Both the position numbers and the translations under genes were made by a program. From a virus, in IMG/VR virus record IMGVR_UViG_3300026518_000015, positions 1 through 48,256 of that record: a DNA stretch of 48,256 nucleotides; one strand, 5' to 3'. The first letter of the stretch is position 1. Every line of letters starts with the position of its first letter. Below, piece after piece: positions 33,618-43,500 of the stretch. The notes under the pieces are model-generated. The model did no database searches and was not told where the DNA came from. It worked only from the letters and a program-made list of their open reading frames with translations.

Positions 33618-34652
33618 CTAAAAATCTATTACCAGACTTCCTTTACTATACTCTGCTACATTTCTTTCAAAAAATCCACCTCGTTTTTTATGTTCCCCGC
33701 CTGAGATATGTTTACTCATTACATCATATAGTGGGTTATTATCTTGTTTTTTATATAGTAATGGTATGCCTAAATTTTTACATACACTATTAGCTTGTCC
33801 TTCTATGAATGTATTGATGATAGTATCAGAGAATCCCATGATGTTTTTAGTCATATATTTAGTCCAGCGTTTTTCAGCATCAGTTAGTTTAATGATAAGA
33901 CTATGTGCTTTTTTTATAATACTATCGGGAACTATTCCATTATACTCTTCTATAATACCTGTTCTAAAGATATTCATAAACAATGGAACATGGCTTAATG
34001 ATTCATCTTTATTAATTTCAGATATCATCTCAGCAGTACCTGTCATAGTTTTCTCTAATGTATAAAATAAAACAAAACCACCTGGGAATACTAACTCTTC
34101 TAAGATTTGGTTAGCTACAGCTATCATGAATAAATCTTCTAATGTAGGAGCATCCCCATCATATATAGACGTATACATATTTTTAACTGCTTCATTCTTT
34201 CTTCTAAGCTCTTCATCATGTTTATGCATATTATAGATTCTATCTGTATCATTACAAATATCTTCAGCCATGATTGAGTAACTTTCTGAATGAACTACTT
34301 CTTCTAAAGATTGGCATATTACAGCACAGTTAACCATCGGACTTGTTATAAAAGGATTGATATTATCCACTAATTGGTTAGCTTGTATGCTATCATTAGG
34401 GATAAGCTGTGCTAATGCTAAATCATATCCTCTTCTTTCAGCATCATCGAGTTTACTATAGTTTACTTTATCTTTACTAATATCAACTTGTGCAGGGAAC
34501 CAAACACGCTTTCGCATGTTTTTATAGATGGTAGCTGCCCATTTATGATTGGTCTGGTTAAAGTTATTAACTCCTGTTGGACATCCTGTAAATATTCTAG
34601 CTTCGTAAAAGCCCTCTTCACTACTTTGATTAAACAACTCTTTTCTTTTCAT
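33618..34652 (-). CDS. nrdB: Ribonucleoside-diphosphate reductase beta (class I)
   Basis: A 344-residue R2 protein that houses the di-iron tyrosyl radical centre. Visible residues: D87 in NDSIQ, E118 and H121 in EVVHSESY, the radical Tyr at Y125, a Glu in ILEELVF (E185/E186), and E217 and H221 in KDESLSH. The last pair normally has the spacing ExxH; here it is ExxxH. The C-terminal SLVIDF end matches the R1-binding tail. It makes dNTPs with NrdA. It lies 25 nt behind nrdA on the same strand and is followed by a zinc-ribbon gene. The length is a little short of E. coli NrdB. Confidence 0.92.
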   Translation of the reverse strand: MKRKELFNQSSEEGFYEARIFTGCPTGVNNFNQTNHKWAATIYKNMRKRVWFPAQVDISKDKVNYSKLDDAERRGYDLALAQLIPNDSIQANQLVDNINPFITSPMVNCAVICQSLEEVVHSESYSIMAEDICNDTDRIYNMHKHDEELRRKNEAVKNMYTSIYDGDAPTLEDLFMIAVANQILEELVFPGGFVLFYTLEKTMTGTAEMISEINKDESLSHVPLFMNIFRTGIIEEYNGIVPDSIIKKAHSLIIKLTDAEKRWTKYMTKNIMGFSDTIINTFIEGQANSVCKNLGIPLLYKKQDNNPLYDVMSKHISGGEHKKRGGFFERNVAEYSKGSLVIDF

Positions 34653-34677
34653 ACTCTATTTCCTTATATTTATTTCG

Positions 34678-36789
34678 TTAGTTTTCACAACCGACACATT
34701 TTATTTTAATATTTTTAGGTTGTGTTGTTTTAGGAGGCTCTGACCTAAAATAGTATAATGATTTTACTTTAAGTTTCCATGCTAATAATAGCATATTATA
34801 GATATCTTTACCTGTGGTCATCTCTGGATTAAAATAAACACTACTACTTAAACTTTGGTCTACGTATTGTTGTTTTCTAGCTATAGTTTTTATATATTTA
34901 GTCATACCTACTTCATAAGGGTTGATGTAGAACTTAGCATTCTCAGGTGTTATATTAGGAGCAGTCATAGTGAATGAGCCTAGCATGTTTTCTTCTATCC
35001 AAGCTGCGTTATAAACTGGCTCATGACCATTAGTAGTACCCGCGAATAATCCAGATGTTGAGTTAGGAGCAGGAGAACGCGTATATAAGTTTCTATCCAC
35101 ATAACCTTCCTGCGTTCCTTTTTCAGCACCTAATACTTTATTATACGCATTTATAGTATCAGCCATAGTACCGTATACTTCATCTATGTATTCTAAATGC
35201 TCATCACTACCATAGTAGATACCTCTTTTAACTAAAGCCTCTGCTTCACCTAGTACTCCTATACCTATACTTCTTCTAAATAATTGAGTTGTTTCAGCTT
35301 TTTTACTAGGATATGAAGTTAAATCAACTGCATTATCTAAAGCTCTATGTACTAATTTAGTACACTCTATTAAATCTTCTACATCATCTATAGTAGCTAG
35401 ATTAACAGATGATAAATTACAAACAGCCGTATGTTCATCATCCGTAGCTTGTGCAACTTCTGTACATAGGTTAAGTGAACGTATAATACCTAGTTCTTTT
35501 CTTTCATGATACTCATTAACAGTATCTTTAAATACAGGGAACGGCATACCTTCATCAGAGTAGATTGTTACATACTTACGCATTAAATCTAAAGCTTTAA
35601 TAGTTTTAGTATTTTCATTAAAGTTTTCAGGATGTTTTTTAAACTCAGCTTCAGCTTTAGTATAAATATCTTTAAATTCATCACCATAGGTTTCAGTTAA
35701 CTCGCTGATATCGTATGGGTCGAATAAAGTATAATCGCCGTCAGCCATACAACGCTCCATAAATAAATCATCGAACATGATACCTAAGAATAAATCTTGT
35801 GTTCTTCTTCTGTCATCACCATGTTTTTTCTTAAGGTCTAAGAAATCAAATATGTCTATATCCCAAGAACAGATATAAACTGCAAATGCACCAGGACGTT
35901 GTTGCTGTTGGTCTACTGCTAATGATAAGTCATTCTCTATTTTAAGGAATGGTATCTTACCTCCTGCTACACCTTTTTTATCACCTATCCATGAACCTAA
36001 TGAGCGGACTCTTGACCAATCTAATCCCCATCCACTACCTAAAGAACTACCAACAGCTACTTCTTTATACATATCAAATATACCAGTAAGGTTATCCGGT
36101 ACTGCACCTACTAAACACGATATTAAAGAACCTCTTTTTAATCTACCATACGTATTTATAGGAGTAGGATTGATTAACTTAAGTGTAGATAATTTCTTAT
36201 AGTATTTTTTAACTAATTTTAACCGTTTACTTTTAGTCTCATTCTGGAATAAAAACATAGAAACAGCTAAGTGTAAATGTTGTGGTAGCTCATGCACCAA
36301 GCCATTACGTTTTATGAGATAGCGTTTAATCATAGTTTCAGCTGCCATATAACCAAATAACTCATCATTTTTAGGTAATATGATTTCATTTAACTCTTCT
36401 ATTTCATCATCTGTATATTTAGTATACCAGTCTGAAAATACATCTTTGTTTTTATCTATATAATCTTTAAAAGTAACTAACTCATAAACATTACCGGACT
36501 TAGTTTTATTATATGCGAGTTTAACCTCATGGTAGACATTATATATTAATATTCTACCAGCCACATAAGCCCAATTAGAACGCTCTATAGATATTTTACT
36601 AACAGCTGTTTTTACAAGTGCATCATTTATCTCTTTAGTATGTATGCCGTCTCTAAAAAAGATATCGGCATCTCTCTCTAATTCTTCATAACTAGTACCT
36701 TTTAAACCATGACACGCTGGTTCTGTTTGTTTACGTATTTGACTCTTATCGAGCTTAGCTAACTCACCATTTCTCTTAACTACTTTCAT
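34678..36789 (-). CDS. nrdA: Ribonucleoside-diphosphate reductase alpha (class Ia)
   Basis: A 703-residue R1 protein. N-terminal residues 1-90 form an ATP-cone (VVKRNGELAKLD...), so allosteric activity control by ATP/dATP is likely. Catalytic residues are all present: C225 (SLISCLVG), N440-C442-E444 (NLCTEV), C457 (AVCNLSS), and the radical-transfer pair Y679-Y680 (KSLYYF). The C-terminal CVGC pair (C698, C701) serves for reduction by thioredoxin or glutaredoxin. It is the first gene of the nrdA-nrdB-zinc-ribbon operon. AAGGATAAATGA precedes the start, with ATTTAGATT repeats and a TTGAA motif farther upstream. Confidence 0.94.
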   Translation of the reverse strand: MKVVKRNGELAKLDKSQIRKQTEPACHGLKGTSYEELERDADIFFRDGIHTKEINDALVKTAVSKISIERSNWAYVAGRILIYNVYHEVKLAYNKTKSGNVYELVTFKDYIDKNKDVFSDWYTKYTDDEIEELNEIILPKNDELFGYMAAETMIKRYLIKRNGLVHELPQHLHLAVSMFLFQNETKSKRLKLVKKYYKKLSTLKLINPTPINTYGRLKRGSLISCLVGAVPDNLTGIFDMYKEVAVGSSLGSGWGLDWSRVRSLGSWIGDKKGVAGGKIPFLKIENDLSLAVDQQQQRPGAFAVYICSWDIDIFDFLDLKKKHGDDRRRTQDLFLGIMFDDLFMERCMADGDYTLFDPYDISELTETYGDEFKDIYTKAEAEFKKHPENFNENTKTIKALDLMRKYVTIYSDEGMPFPVFKDTVNEYHERKELGIIRSLNLCTEVAQATDDEHTAVCNLSSVNLATIDDVEDLIECTKLVHRALDNAVDLTSYPSKKAETTQLFRRSIGIGVLGEAEALVKRGIYYGSDEHLEYIDEVYGTMADTINAYNKVLGAEKGTQEGYVDRNLYTRSPAPNSTSGLFAGTTNGHEPVYNAAWIEENMLGSFTMTAPNITPENAKFYINPYEVGMTKYIKTIARKQQYVDQSLSSSVYFNPEMTTGKDIYNMLLLAWKLKVKSLYYFRSEPPKTTQPKNIKIKCVGCEN

Positions 36790-36794
36790 TCATT

Positions 36795-36840
36795 TATCCT
36801 TATTTTTAATCTAAATTTGTTATAGGTTTCAATCTAGATA
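36795..36840 (-). promoter_or_regulatory. TTGAA-type promoter motif (nrd operon), unusual spacing
   Basis: On the minus strand CTAGATTGAAACCTATAAC has TTGAA at 36832-36828, 39 nt from the start. An ATTTAGATT close to the gene partly repeats the motif. It is a weaker member. Confidence 0.4.
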
Positions 36841-36864
36841 ATGGATAAAAAAATATGAAATATC

Positions 36865-36900
36865 TGTTAATATTGAACTAAAAAATAATATATGAAAAGG
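36865..36900 (+). promoter_or_regulatory. TTGAA-type promoter motif
   Basis: TGTTAATATTGAACTAAAAA has TTGAA at 36873-36877, 31 nt before the start at 36908; AAAAGG is the ribosome site. Confidence 0.5.
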
Positions 36901-36907
36901 ATGAGAA

Positions 36908-37255
36908 TTGAATGAAAATAGTATAATAAATCTATTAAGTAATGAAAAGTCAGTTATTAATAGATATAACATGGATGACGTTAAAGAGTTATTAGATAAA
37001 TTATTTAGAAAACCATATTATAAAGAATATAATATAAGTGTTGAGAACGAAGTTTTGGTTCTAGAAGTAACAGATGATAACTTTAATACTATTAGTAAGA
37101 TAGATGTATTTCCTAATGTTAAAAATAACCGTTCTTTAGGATACTTCGATACTAAAGTTAACTTATGTGTATTACCTATAAGTAATGATAGATTTATAAT
37201 TAAAAAAGGTTGTAATAAAAATATACCTATAAGACCATTATTCGCTAAATTTTAA
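36908..37255 (+). CDS. Small unknown protein with TTG start
   Basis: A 115-residue alpha/beta protein (YKEYNISVENEVLVLEVTDDNFNTISKIDVF) that ends with KNIPIRPLFAKF. The start is TTG at 36908, about 7 nt after AAAAGG; the ATGs at 36901 and 36912 lead to immediate stops, so TTG is the only good start. I do not recognise the protein. It is divergent from the nrd operon and followed by a small membrane protein gene. Confidence 0.65.
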   Translation: MNENSIINLLSNEKSVINRYNMDDVKELLDKLFRKPYYKEYNISVENEVLVLEVTDDNFNTISKIDVFPNVKNNRSLGYFDTKVNLCVLPISNDRFIIKKGCNKNIPIRPLFAKF

Positions 37256-37268
37256 ATTAACTTAAACT

Positions 37269-37299
37269 CATTTAGATTGAAAAATTGATTATTTAAAAG
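37269..37299 (+). promoter_or_regulatory. TTGAA-type promoter motif
   Basis: CATTTAGATTGAAAAATTGA has TTGAA at 37277-37281, 26 nt before the start at 37307; AAAAGGAT is the ribosome site. Confidence 0.55.
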
Positions 37300-37306
37300 G
37301 ATATAT

Positions 37307-37654
37307 ATGGAACCACATATTAAAAGAAGATTATCATTAATCTCCGTAGTAGCACTATTTGTGTTATATTATCTAGGTACTGACCCTGATACTAAGATAT
37401 TTCAAAACTTACCATTTGGGTCATCATTAATACTAACTATAAATATATTTGTTATAGCTATAGCTGGTATTATAGTTATTGAATTCATACCTGATTACTT
37501 TATAGATGTTATATATGGTAAAGAGAAAGATTTAAGGATAGAGGCTAGTAAAACATCGCAAGGTGCCGGGTATGCCCTTATAGCTAAATCTATACGACTT
37601 TTAGGATATGGTATTATATTAGCCGCTAGTATAATATCTTATAACGTGAGCTAA
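37307..37654 (+). CDS. Three-span small membrane protein (second holin candidate)
   Basis: A 115-residue protein with three hydrophobic segments: residues 10-25 (LSLISVVALFVLYYLG), 41-61 (LILTINIFVIAIAGIIVIEFI) and 93-112 (SIRLLGYGIILAASIISYN). The loop between the second and third is charged (YGKEKDLRIEASKTSQG). Size and span number suit a class I holin, but no family motif is seen, so another membrane function is possible. It forms its own unit, with a TTGAA motif in front and a strong terminator behind. The exported muramidase gene lies 1.1 kb away. Confidence 0.65.
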   Translation: MEPHIKRRLSLISVVALFVLYYLGTDPDTKIFQNLPFGSSLILTINIFVIAIAGIIVIEFIPDYFIDVIYGKEKDLRIEASKTSQGAGYALIAKSIRLLGYGIILAASIISYNVS

Positions 37655-37680
37655 GTATAGTAGTCTTAAGACTACTATAC
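37655..37680 (+). terminator. Hairpin terminator with U-tract
   Basis: A perfect 26-bp palindrome with GTATAGTAGTCTT arms, followed by TATATACTTTTTTT on the plus strand. Confidence 0.85.
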
Positions 37681-37705
37681 TATATACTTTTTTTAAAGGA
37701 AAAAT

Positions 37706-38740
37706 ATGATTAATGATATAAGCGATAATATAAGTATATTAGATATAGGTGATTTACTATATGTTTATAATTTAAGAAGCTTTGGTAAAGTAAATGCTTT
37801 TATAGATAAAATAAATGCATTAATAAAATCTAACAACATAGATATAAATATATTAGATAAAAATAAAGTACCTACATATATAAAAGATATTAGATTATCA
37901 GACGACTCTATAACGTTTGATAGAGGATATTTAAGTACTTATAAATACTCTAAAGAGATTTTAACTCTTATGTATGTTAAAGTATTTATTAATAAGATAG
38001 GCGACTTAGTATATCTATACCATAATGATAAATGGTATTCTATAGATATTAATGATTATGTTAATGTATTAAATAATAATTTAAATTATGAAGAAAAAAT
38101 AGATGTTAATATAGTTAATGAATATTTTAAAGATAAAGCTTATATAGGTCTTAATGATTTAACATTTAAACTACATATAAGTTTATACGATTTATTAAAT
38201 ATAACTAATTACAATATAGATGATTTAGATAGCTTAGAGTTAGATAGTAGTATAAATTATTTAATATTAGATATACCCTATAAAATAACTAATTTCATAA
38301 CTAGTTTAATAAGTAATAAAATATTTTTCACTAGTATAGAACGAACTAAACAAACATTTATTAGTTCTAGATTTAAAAATGATTTATTAGAAAAACCTAT
38401 AGATGATTTTATACATGCTGATATACGAAGATTAGTATTTGAATTAAGAAAAATAGTAGATAAATTAGTTAATAATTTTGCTAACAATGATATAGCTATT
38501 AATAATGTTATAGTAGATAGATTTAATGCTGAATGGTCAGGCATAGATATTAAATATATAATAGATGATTTTCCTTATTTAGAATCTTTAAATAATCTTT
38601 TTGAAGTAGAATTTAATAAAGTAATCTTAGCTTATAGAAAAGAAACTATTAATATAAATACGACGGTATCGGAAAACACTATATATGGACTAGATAAAGA
38701 AAAGTTAATTAATAAAATAAATGAAAGAATACATAACTAG
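37706..38740 (+). CDS. Unknown Ile/Asn/Asp-rich protein
   Basis: A 344-residue protein, very rich in Ile, Asn, Asp and Lys, with repeated patterns such as NNIDINILDKNK and NYNIDDLDSLELDSS. It looks mostly helical with strand-rich segments. No motif is recognised. AAAGGAAAA precedes the start. It sits between two terminators and so forms a one-gene unit. The composition follows the AT bias more strongly than the structural genes, which is common for fast-evolving early or host-interaction genes; that remains an inference. Confidence 0.65.
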   Translation: MINDISDNISILDIGDLLYVYNLRSFGKVNAFIDKINALIKSNNIDINILDKNKVPTYIKDIRLSDDSITFDRGYLSTYKYSKEILTLMYVKVFINKIGDLVYLYHNDKWYSIDINDYVNVLNNNLNYEEKIDVNIVNEYFKDKAYIGLNDLTFKLHISLYDLLNITNYNIDDLDSLELDSSINYLILDIPYKITNFITSLISNKIFFTSIERTKQTFISSRFKNDLLEKPIDDFIHADIRRLVFELRKIVDKLVNNFANNDIAINNVIVDRFNAEWSGIDIKYIIDDFPYLESLNNLFEVEFNKVILAYRKETININTTVSENTIYGLDKEKLINKINERIHN

Positions 38741-38760
38741 ACTTAATTGTCTAGTTATGT
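38731..38760. terminator. Bidirectional hairpin terminator
   Basis: A 12-bp perfect stem (ACATAACTAGAC) with a TTAATT loop; it overlaps the ends of both convergent genes. Confidence 0.8.
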
Positions 38761-39557
38761 GTGCTATTGTTTTCACTTACATTATTATCTATTATAATCG
38801 GACATGATTTAATATTAAAGAAATCTTTTTTATATTTAGGCATCCTAGTTTTAAATACATCTTTAACATGGTGTCTATTAATATCATAAGCGGTCCTATT
38901 ACCATAGAGTTTTCTATTACCCCTAGCGTTCATAAGTTCTACATTATTGAACCATATATCAGGATTACAATCTTTTCTTAATTTACACTCTTTACGCTCT
39001 CTTATTAAATATCTATTACCTCCATTATAAACAGAATCTGAGAACTGCATCCTTACTTCTTTATCTATAGTCTTAGGATACATATCATAATTAGACTTCC
39101 AGAGCAGTATGAGAGCTTTCATTTGTAAATCTGGCCTATCGTATATATTATCCCAGTTAAGCTCGTGTAGCTCTTTAGGATGCTTCTTACGCATGGTTTC
39201 TAACATATCCCACCTTGGTCTTCCATCTCTCTTAAATGTTCTAGTTAACTGACCTAATCCAGCACCTTCTTCCCTAGGTATAGTTTTATCTTTATCCCAA
39301 TATGTTTTTAATCTAGATTTAGGACTCCAGCATCTTCTCGCCCAATAATTATTACCACATAACCTAACACAACTCTCATGTTCTATTAATGATGGGTAAT
39401 ACCATAATTCATTAATAGTAGGAGTTATCCCATTAGCTTCTTTATATAAAGATAATAGATACTCTTTTGCTCTATCTGGTATATAAGTTTTAACAGGGCA
39501 ACTACTCTTACTATAGCCTATTGTTATTAATAGACTTATTAATAATATTTTTAACAT
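38751..39557 (-). CDS. Exported lytic transglycosylase-like endolysin
   Basis: A 268-residue protein with a Sec-type signal (MLKILLISLLITIGYS) and a lysozyme-like core. LIEHESC at 57-63 holds the probable catalytic Glu (E61 in an ES motif, as in SLT enzymes), and GAGLGQLT at 98-105 matches the second SLT motif (GLGQ/GLMQ). Several Cys residues (20, 63, 67, 76) suit a protein that folds in the periplasm. Phage enzymes of this type are secreted by the host and activated when the membrane is breached. A SAR-type signal anchor is an alternative to a cleaved signal. AAAAGGAG precedes the ATG; TTGAT stands in the place of TTGAA upstream. Confidence 0.75.
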   Translation of the reverse strand: MLKILLISLLITIGYSKSSCPVKTYIPDRAKEYLLSLYKEANGITPTINELWYYPSLIEHESCVRLCGNNYWARRCWSPKSRLKTYWDKDKTIPREEGAGLGQLTRTFKRDGRPRWDMLETMRKKHPKELHELNWDNIYDRPDLQMKALILLWKSNYDMYPKTIDKEVRMQFSDSVYNGGNRYLIRERKECKLRKDCNPDIWFNNVELMNARGNRKLYGNRTAYDINRHHVKDVFKTRMPKYKKDFFNIKSCPIIIDNNVSENNSTHN

Positions 39558-39596
39558 TCATAACTCCTTTTAAAAATCAAATTAAAATATGTAACA

Positions 39597-39625
39597 CTAT
39601 ACGTGTTCGTAATGAACACGTATAG
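39597..39625 (-). terminator. Hairpin terminator
   Basis: A 12-bp perfect stem (CTATACGTGTTC) with a GTAAT loop after the gene that stops at 39643. Confidence 0.78.
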
Positions 39626-39642
39626 TATAGAATGTTTATTAT

Positions 39643-40461
39643 TTATTTTTGTAACTCAGTTACTATTTTAGCTATTTCGCTTTCTCTATTCATTAATTTA
39701 TCTATTAATACTTCACCTTCTTCAGCGAGTTGTAAATCGGCTCTAGTATTGATGTTTTTAAACGACTCTAAAGCATATTCGATAATAGCTTTTTCATCAG
39801 CTGGGATATTATCTATTTGTTCAGAAGGAAGAATTTCATAAATTTTACTTACTACACTAAATAATAGACTGTTCATTTTAGCTAAGTCTGCTAAAGTATC
39901 TTCTACATTTCTAACCGTCATATCGCGTTCATATGCTATTAATTTTTTTATATTATCATTACTAATTGTGACACTTGAAATAACATCAGGTCTCTCAATG
40001 TCAGTTTCTATACCTAGGTATTTTTGTAACCACGGATTTTCTTCTTCTAAACTTTTTCTTTTATTCTCTACATATTCTAATTCACCACTTACTCTAGTAG
40101 TTAACTCTTTACCTAAATCATTAAAATATTTTTTATCGAATCCTAGTATTTCTTTTTTTCTTTTTTCTAGAGTTTCTAACGCTGATTTAGAATTTTCATT
40201 TTCTAACTTTTCATTTATTACAGTTACTTCATTTTTAAGTTTTTCTTCATCTTTATAAGTACTAAACCATTCATTTTCGATTTGAAGTAACGGCGCCTCA
40301 TGTTCACCTTGTGTAGCTAAAAGTATCTGCGATTTAAGATAATCGATAGGTATTTTTTTAGCTATACCATCTTCTAATACACTCATTTCAGGGTATGTTA
40401 TTAGAGGAACCCGTTTTAAAGTATTAGATGCTTTGTCTAATACATATTCATATTTAATCAT
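39643..40461 (-). CDS. Coiled-coil protein behind the large fibre gene
   Basis: A 272-residue protein. The N-terminus is strand-rich (YVLDKASNTLKRVPLITYPEMSVLEDG). From about residue 60 to 140 there is a long charged coiled coil (EKLKNEVTVINEKLENENSKSALETLEKRKKEI), then a mixed C-terminal domain. It follows the fibre gene after a terminator, with AAAAGG as ribosome site. Fibre chaperone, adaptor or a further fibre segment are possible roles; I recognise no family. Confidence 0.65.
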   Translation of the reverse strand: MIKYEYVLDKASNTLKRVPLITYPEMSVLEDGIAKKIPIDYLKSQILLATQGEHEAPLLQIENEWFSTYKDEEKLKNEVTVINEKLENENSKSALETLEKRKKEILGFDKKYFNDLGKELTTRVSGELEYVENKRKSLEEENPWLQKYLGIETDIERPDVISSVTISNDNIKKLIAYERDMTVRNVEDTLADLAKMNSLLFSVVSKIYEILPSEQIDNIPADEKAIIEYALESFKNINTRADLQLAEEGEVLIDKLMNRESEIAKIVTELQK

Positions 40462-40493
40462 AGTTAAATCCTTTTATTTATTTTATTAATATA

Positions 40494-40520
40494 AAATAAG
40501 AGCCTAATAAGCTCTTATTT
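40494..40520 (-). terminator. Hairpin terminator
   Basis: AAATAAGAGC and GCTCTTATTT arms (10 bp) with a 7-nt loop, just behind the fibre gene; TTATTTTAT follows on the minus strand. Confidence 0.75.
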
Positions 40521-43500
40521 TTATTTACCTTTACGGTAGTACGGTAACTCCATATATTTTACGCCTATGACAACTTTAGCACCAAAACTATTTAAAACAG
40601 TATTTTGATAATCAGATATTTGAAAGTTACTATCGTCTCCCCAAGTAGTTCCGTTATTTTTTAATTCTTTATATAAGAAACCTAATACATATCGTTGATT
40701 AATAATAGATAAGAACGGTATAGTTTTAACACCATATTTAGAATTATCCATTCTAAATGCATCCATATGTACATCGGCATGGTGTAGATAATATAACTCT
40801 GGACTAGAAAGCCATGAGGTAGATAATATACCATTAGTAGGCGTATTAAAATTCCAATATTGAACATTTCTAATATAACGTCTAGAAGTATCTCCATACG
40901 TACCAGTTAATCGTCTATTAATTAAATAAAATGCTAAATAGCTATCTCTATATGCTGTTAAATAAAGGCCTCCAGCTAAAACACTTTTACCTAGCCATCT
41001 AGTAGTTAAAAAGTTAGGTGCTGTATCGTACGAAACGTATGCTGTTAAAAATTCTATGTCATCTTCATTAAAGACTACTGTTTTATTACCGTCGGAGTCA
41101 GTATATGAAGTTACTATCGATACTGTATCTGTAACGCCTCTACCAAATTCAGTATTATTAGTAATAGCCGTCGTGCCAACATTGACATTAACCGCGTCCC
41201 AAGCTGGCGCGCTTTGACCACCATGACCAGTATAAATTTCTGGTTGATATTTTTTTCCAGTTTTACTATTAATAACTACTATTTCTCTACCTATTAATGT
41301 TGGTCTTAATAGTGGTATTCTAATATAATTAACACTTAAACCGTTACTATTATAATTTAATATTTTATGTTTAGTAGGAAATAACTCTACCGTTTCTTCC
41401 TCATAACTAATGTTTAAATTAGCGTTAACACCAACATTTAATGCGTCTTTAGGCAGGCCTCCAATAGTACCATCGGTACCTAAGTTTTTCCATTGCGAAC
41501 CATTATCAGCGATATCTTTTTCTATATCACTTAAATCTCCTCTTCCAGAAAGAGATATATAATATGTACCATTGCTATGTAAAACATAATTATCTATGTT
41601 TACTGTACCGCTATTATTACTAGCAGTGTTATATTTTATTCTATATTTTAATGGCCTAGGGTCACCTACAAAGTCAGTATATGTTATAGTACCATTCATA
41701 TTCGTGTCTGTGATATTTGCAGTTATAAACATTTTCTTTTTAGGATAATAATAATACTTGCCAGCAGTAGATAAAGTGAATTCATCAATGGTCATAGTAG
41801 AATCAAGTATAGTTGTTACTATACCACCATCATGTACTTCTTTATATTCTACTTTAAAGCTAATAAATTTACCATCTTCATCCATAATGTAATATTTATT
41901 ACCTATAGTAAAATCATCTGGATTTATCATTCCGCCTACCGATGCATGTGTTTTAGTATATAATCTAAATGTACTACCTTTTGCTAAACTAGAAATCTTA
42001 AATAAACGACTATCTGAATTTTGTCTAGTTATTTCTACAAAACCTGTCGGCGACTCATTACCTCTAAAAACATTATCCACTAATTTATAAAAATTTTCAT
42101 CTAAAATTCGTTTCTCTTCAGGGTTTTTAGCATTGATGATAATATTTTCTATTAGACGTTTATTTATTTCATTAGCAAATATTTCATCTGGTCTAGCAGG
42201 CATTTGAGTCATAAAATTACTAGTACTAATATATGTATCATCAGTAACATCAGATAATTTAACTACATCAGTATTATCTGTTTTGTTAATAGCTGCTATT
42301 AAATCAGGATTAAAACAATCTGCTAAACTTGTAATAGTACCATTTGCTAAAACATGCCATTTTACAGCATTATCGTTATAAAAGAATCTAGAAGTACCAT
42401 CAGGGTTATATGAAGGATGATATGCACCGTCATTCAAACGTTGTACTATTGCGATAGGTATACAGTATGTCTCACTATTTTCAGAATACAAACTTTCATC
42501 ATCGCTTTTCACTACACAGCATCCATTACTTAGACTATTATTAGCTTCAGTATTTTCTAATACTCTGTAGAACCAACCATTTTCTTGGCCAGGTATACTA
42601 TAATCTTTAAGAGCGTAATCACCTGCTAAGTCAGAAACTATGCTAACTAATTTACCCTTAGGTTTAACACTAGCTGTATTATTAACGTAACTAATTTCAT
42701 TACCAATATCATTTTTAAAATAGTTATATGGTAGATTTCCTCCACCTCTTACTACACGTAAACGATATCTTGTTTGTAACCACTTATCGCCGTCTTTATA
42801 TATATTATTAAATCCATTAGTAGCTAAAGCTATTCGTTCGTCAGTATTTAAATTAGACCATACGTATCCTTTACCTACCGTATTTCCTGGATTTTCCCAA
42901 GTTCCGTGAAGGCTATATGTATCAGCTCCTACAAAGGTACCTTCTATAATACCTGTTACACCATCAATATCGCCACCTACATATTGTGTATTACCGTATG
43001 GGTATACTATATCTTTTTCAGCAATATCTTCTTCCCATTGTTCTAGAAAAACTAAATCTTTTCTAGCCACAGTTTTAGCCGCACAAAAAGCATAAGGTTT
43101 TTCAAATACTTTACCTCCGGCAAATGGAACAATTGTAGAGATAAGTTTAGGTTTTTTTACTTTAATAGCTAGTTGTTTAATATTAATTTTCTCATTATTA
43201 TTACCATTAGCAGAAGTAGTTATAAAGTAGTTAAAGTTACCATTTTCTACAAAAGTATAAGTATTAACTCCATCCGGTAAGTCGGTAATTATAGCATCAT
43301 CTCCTCCCTTATAAAAAAATAACTCTACAGTAGCATCAGCACAATTAACGCGTTCTATTTCTAAAGTTATTTCATACTCAAGACCCTTAATTAACTTTAG
43401 ATTCTTACAAATATAAAATGCATGTAAAGCAGAAGCATCCATAACGGTATACGATAATTCGTTATTATCACTGTCATACTCTACTTTAGCGCCTGGCTCT

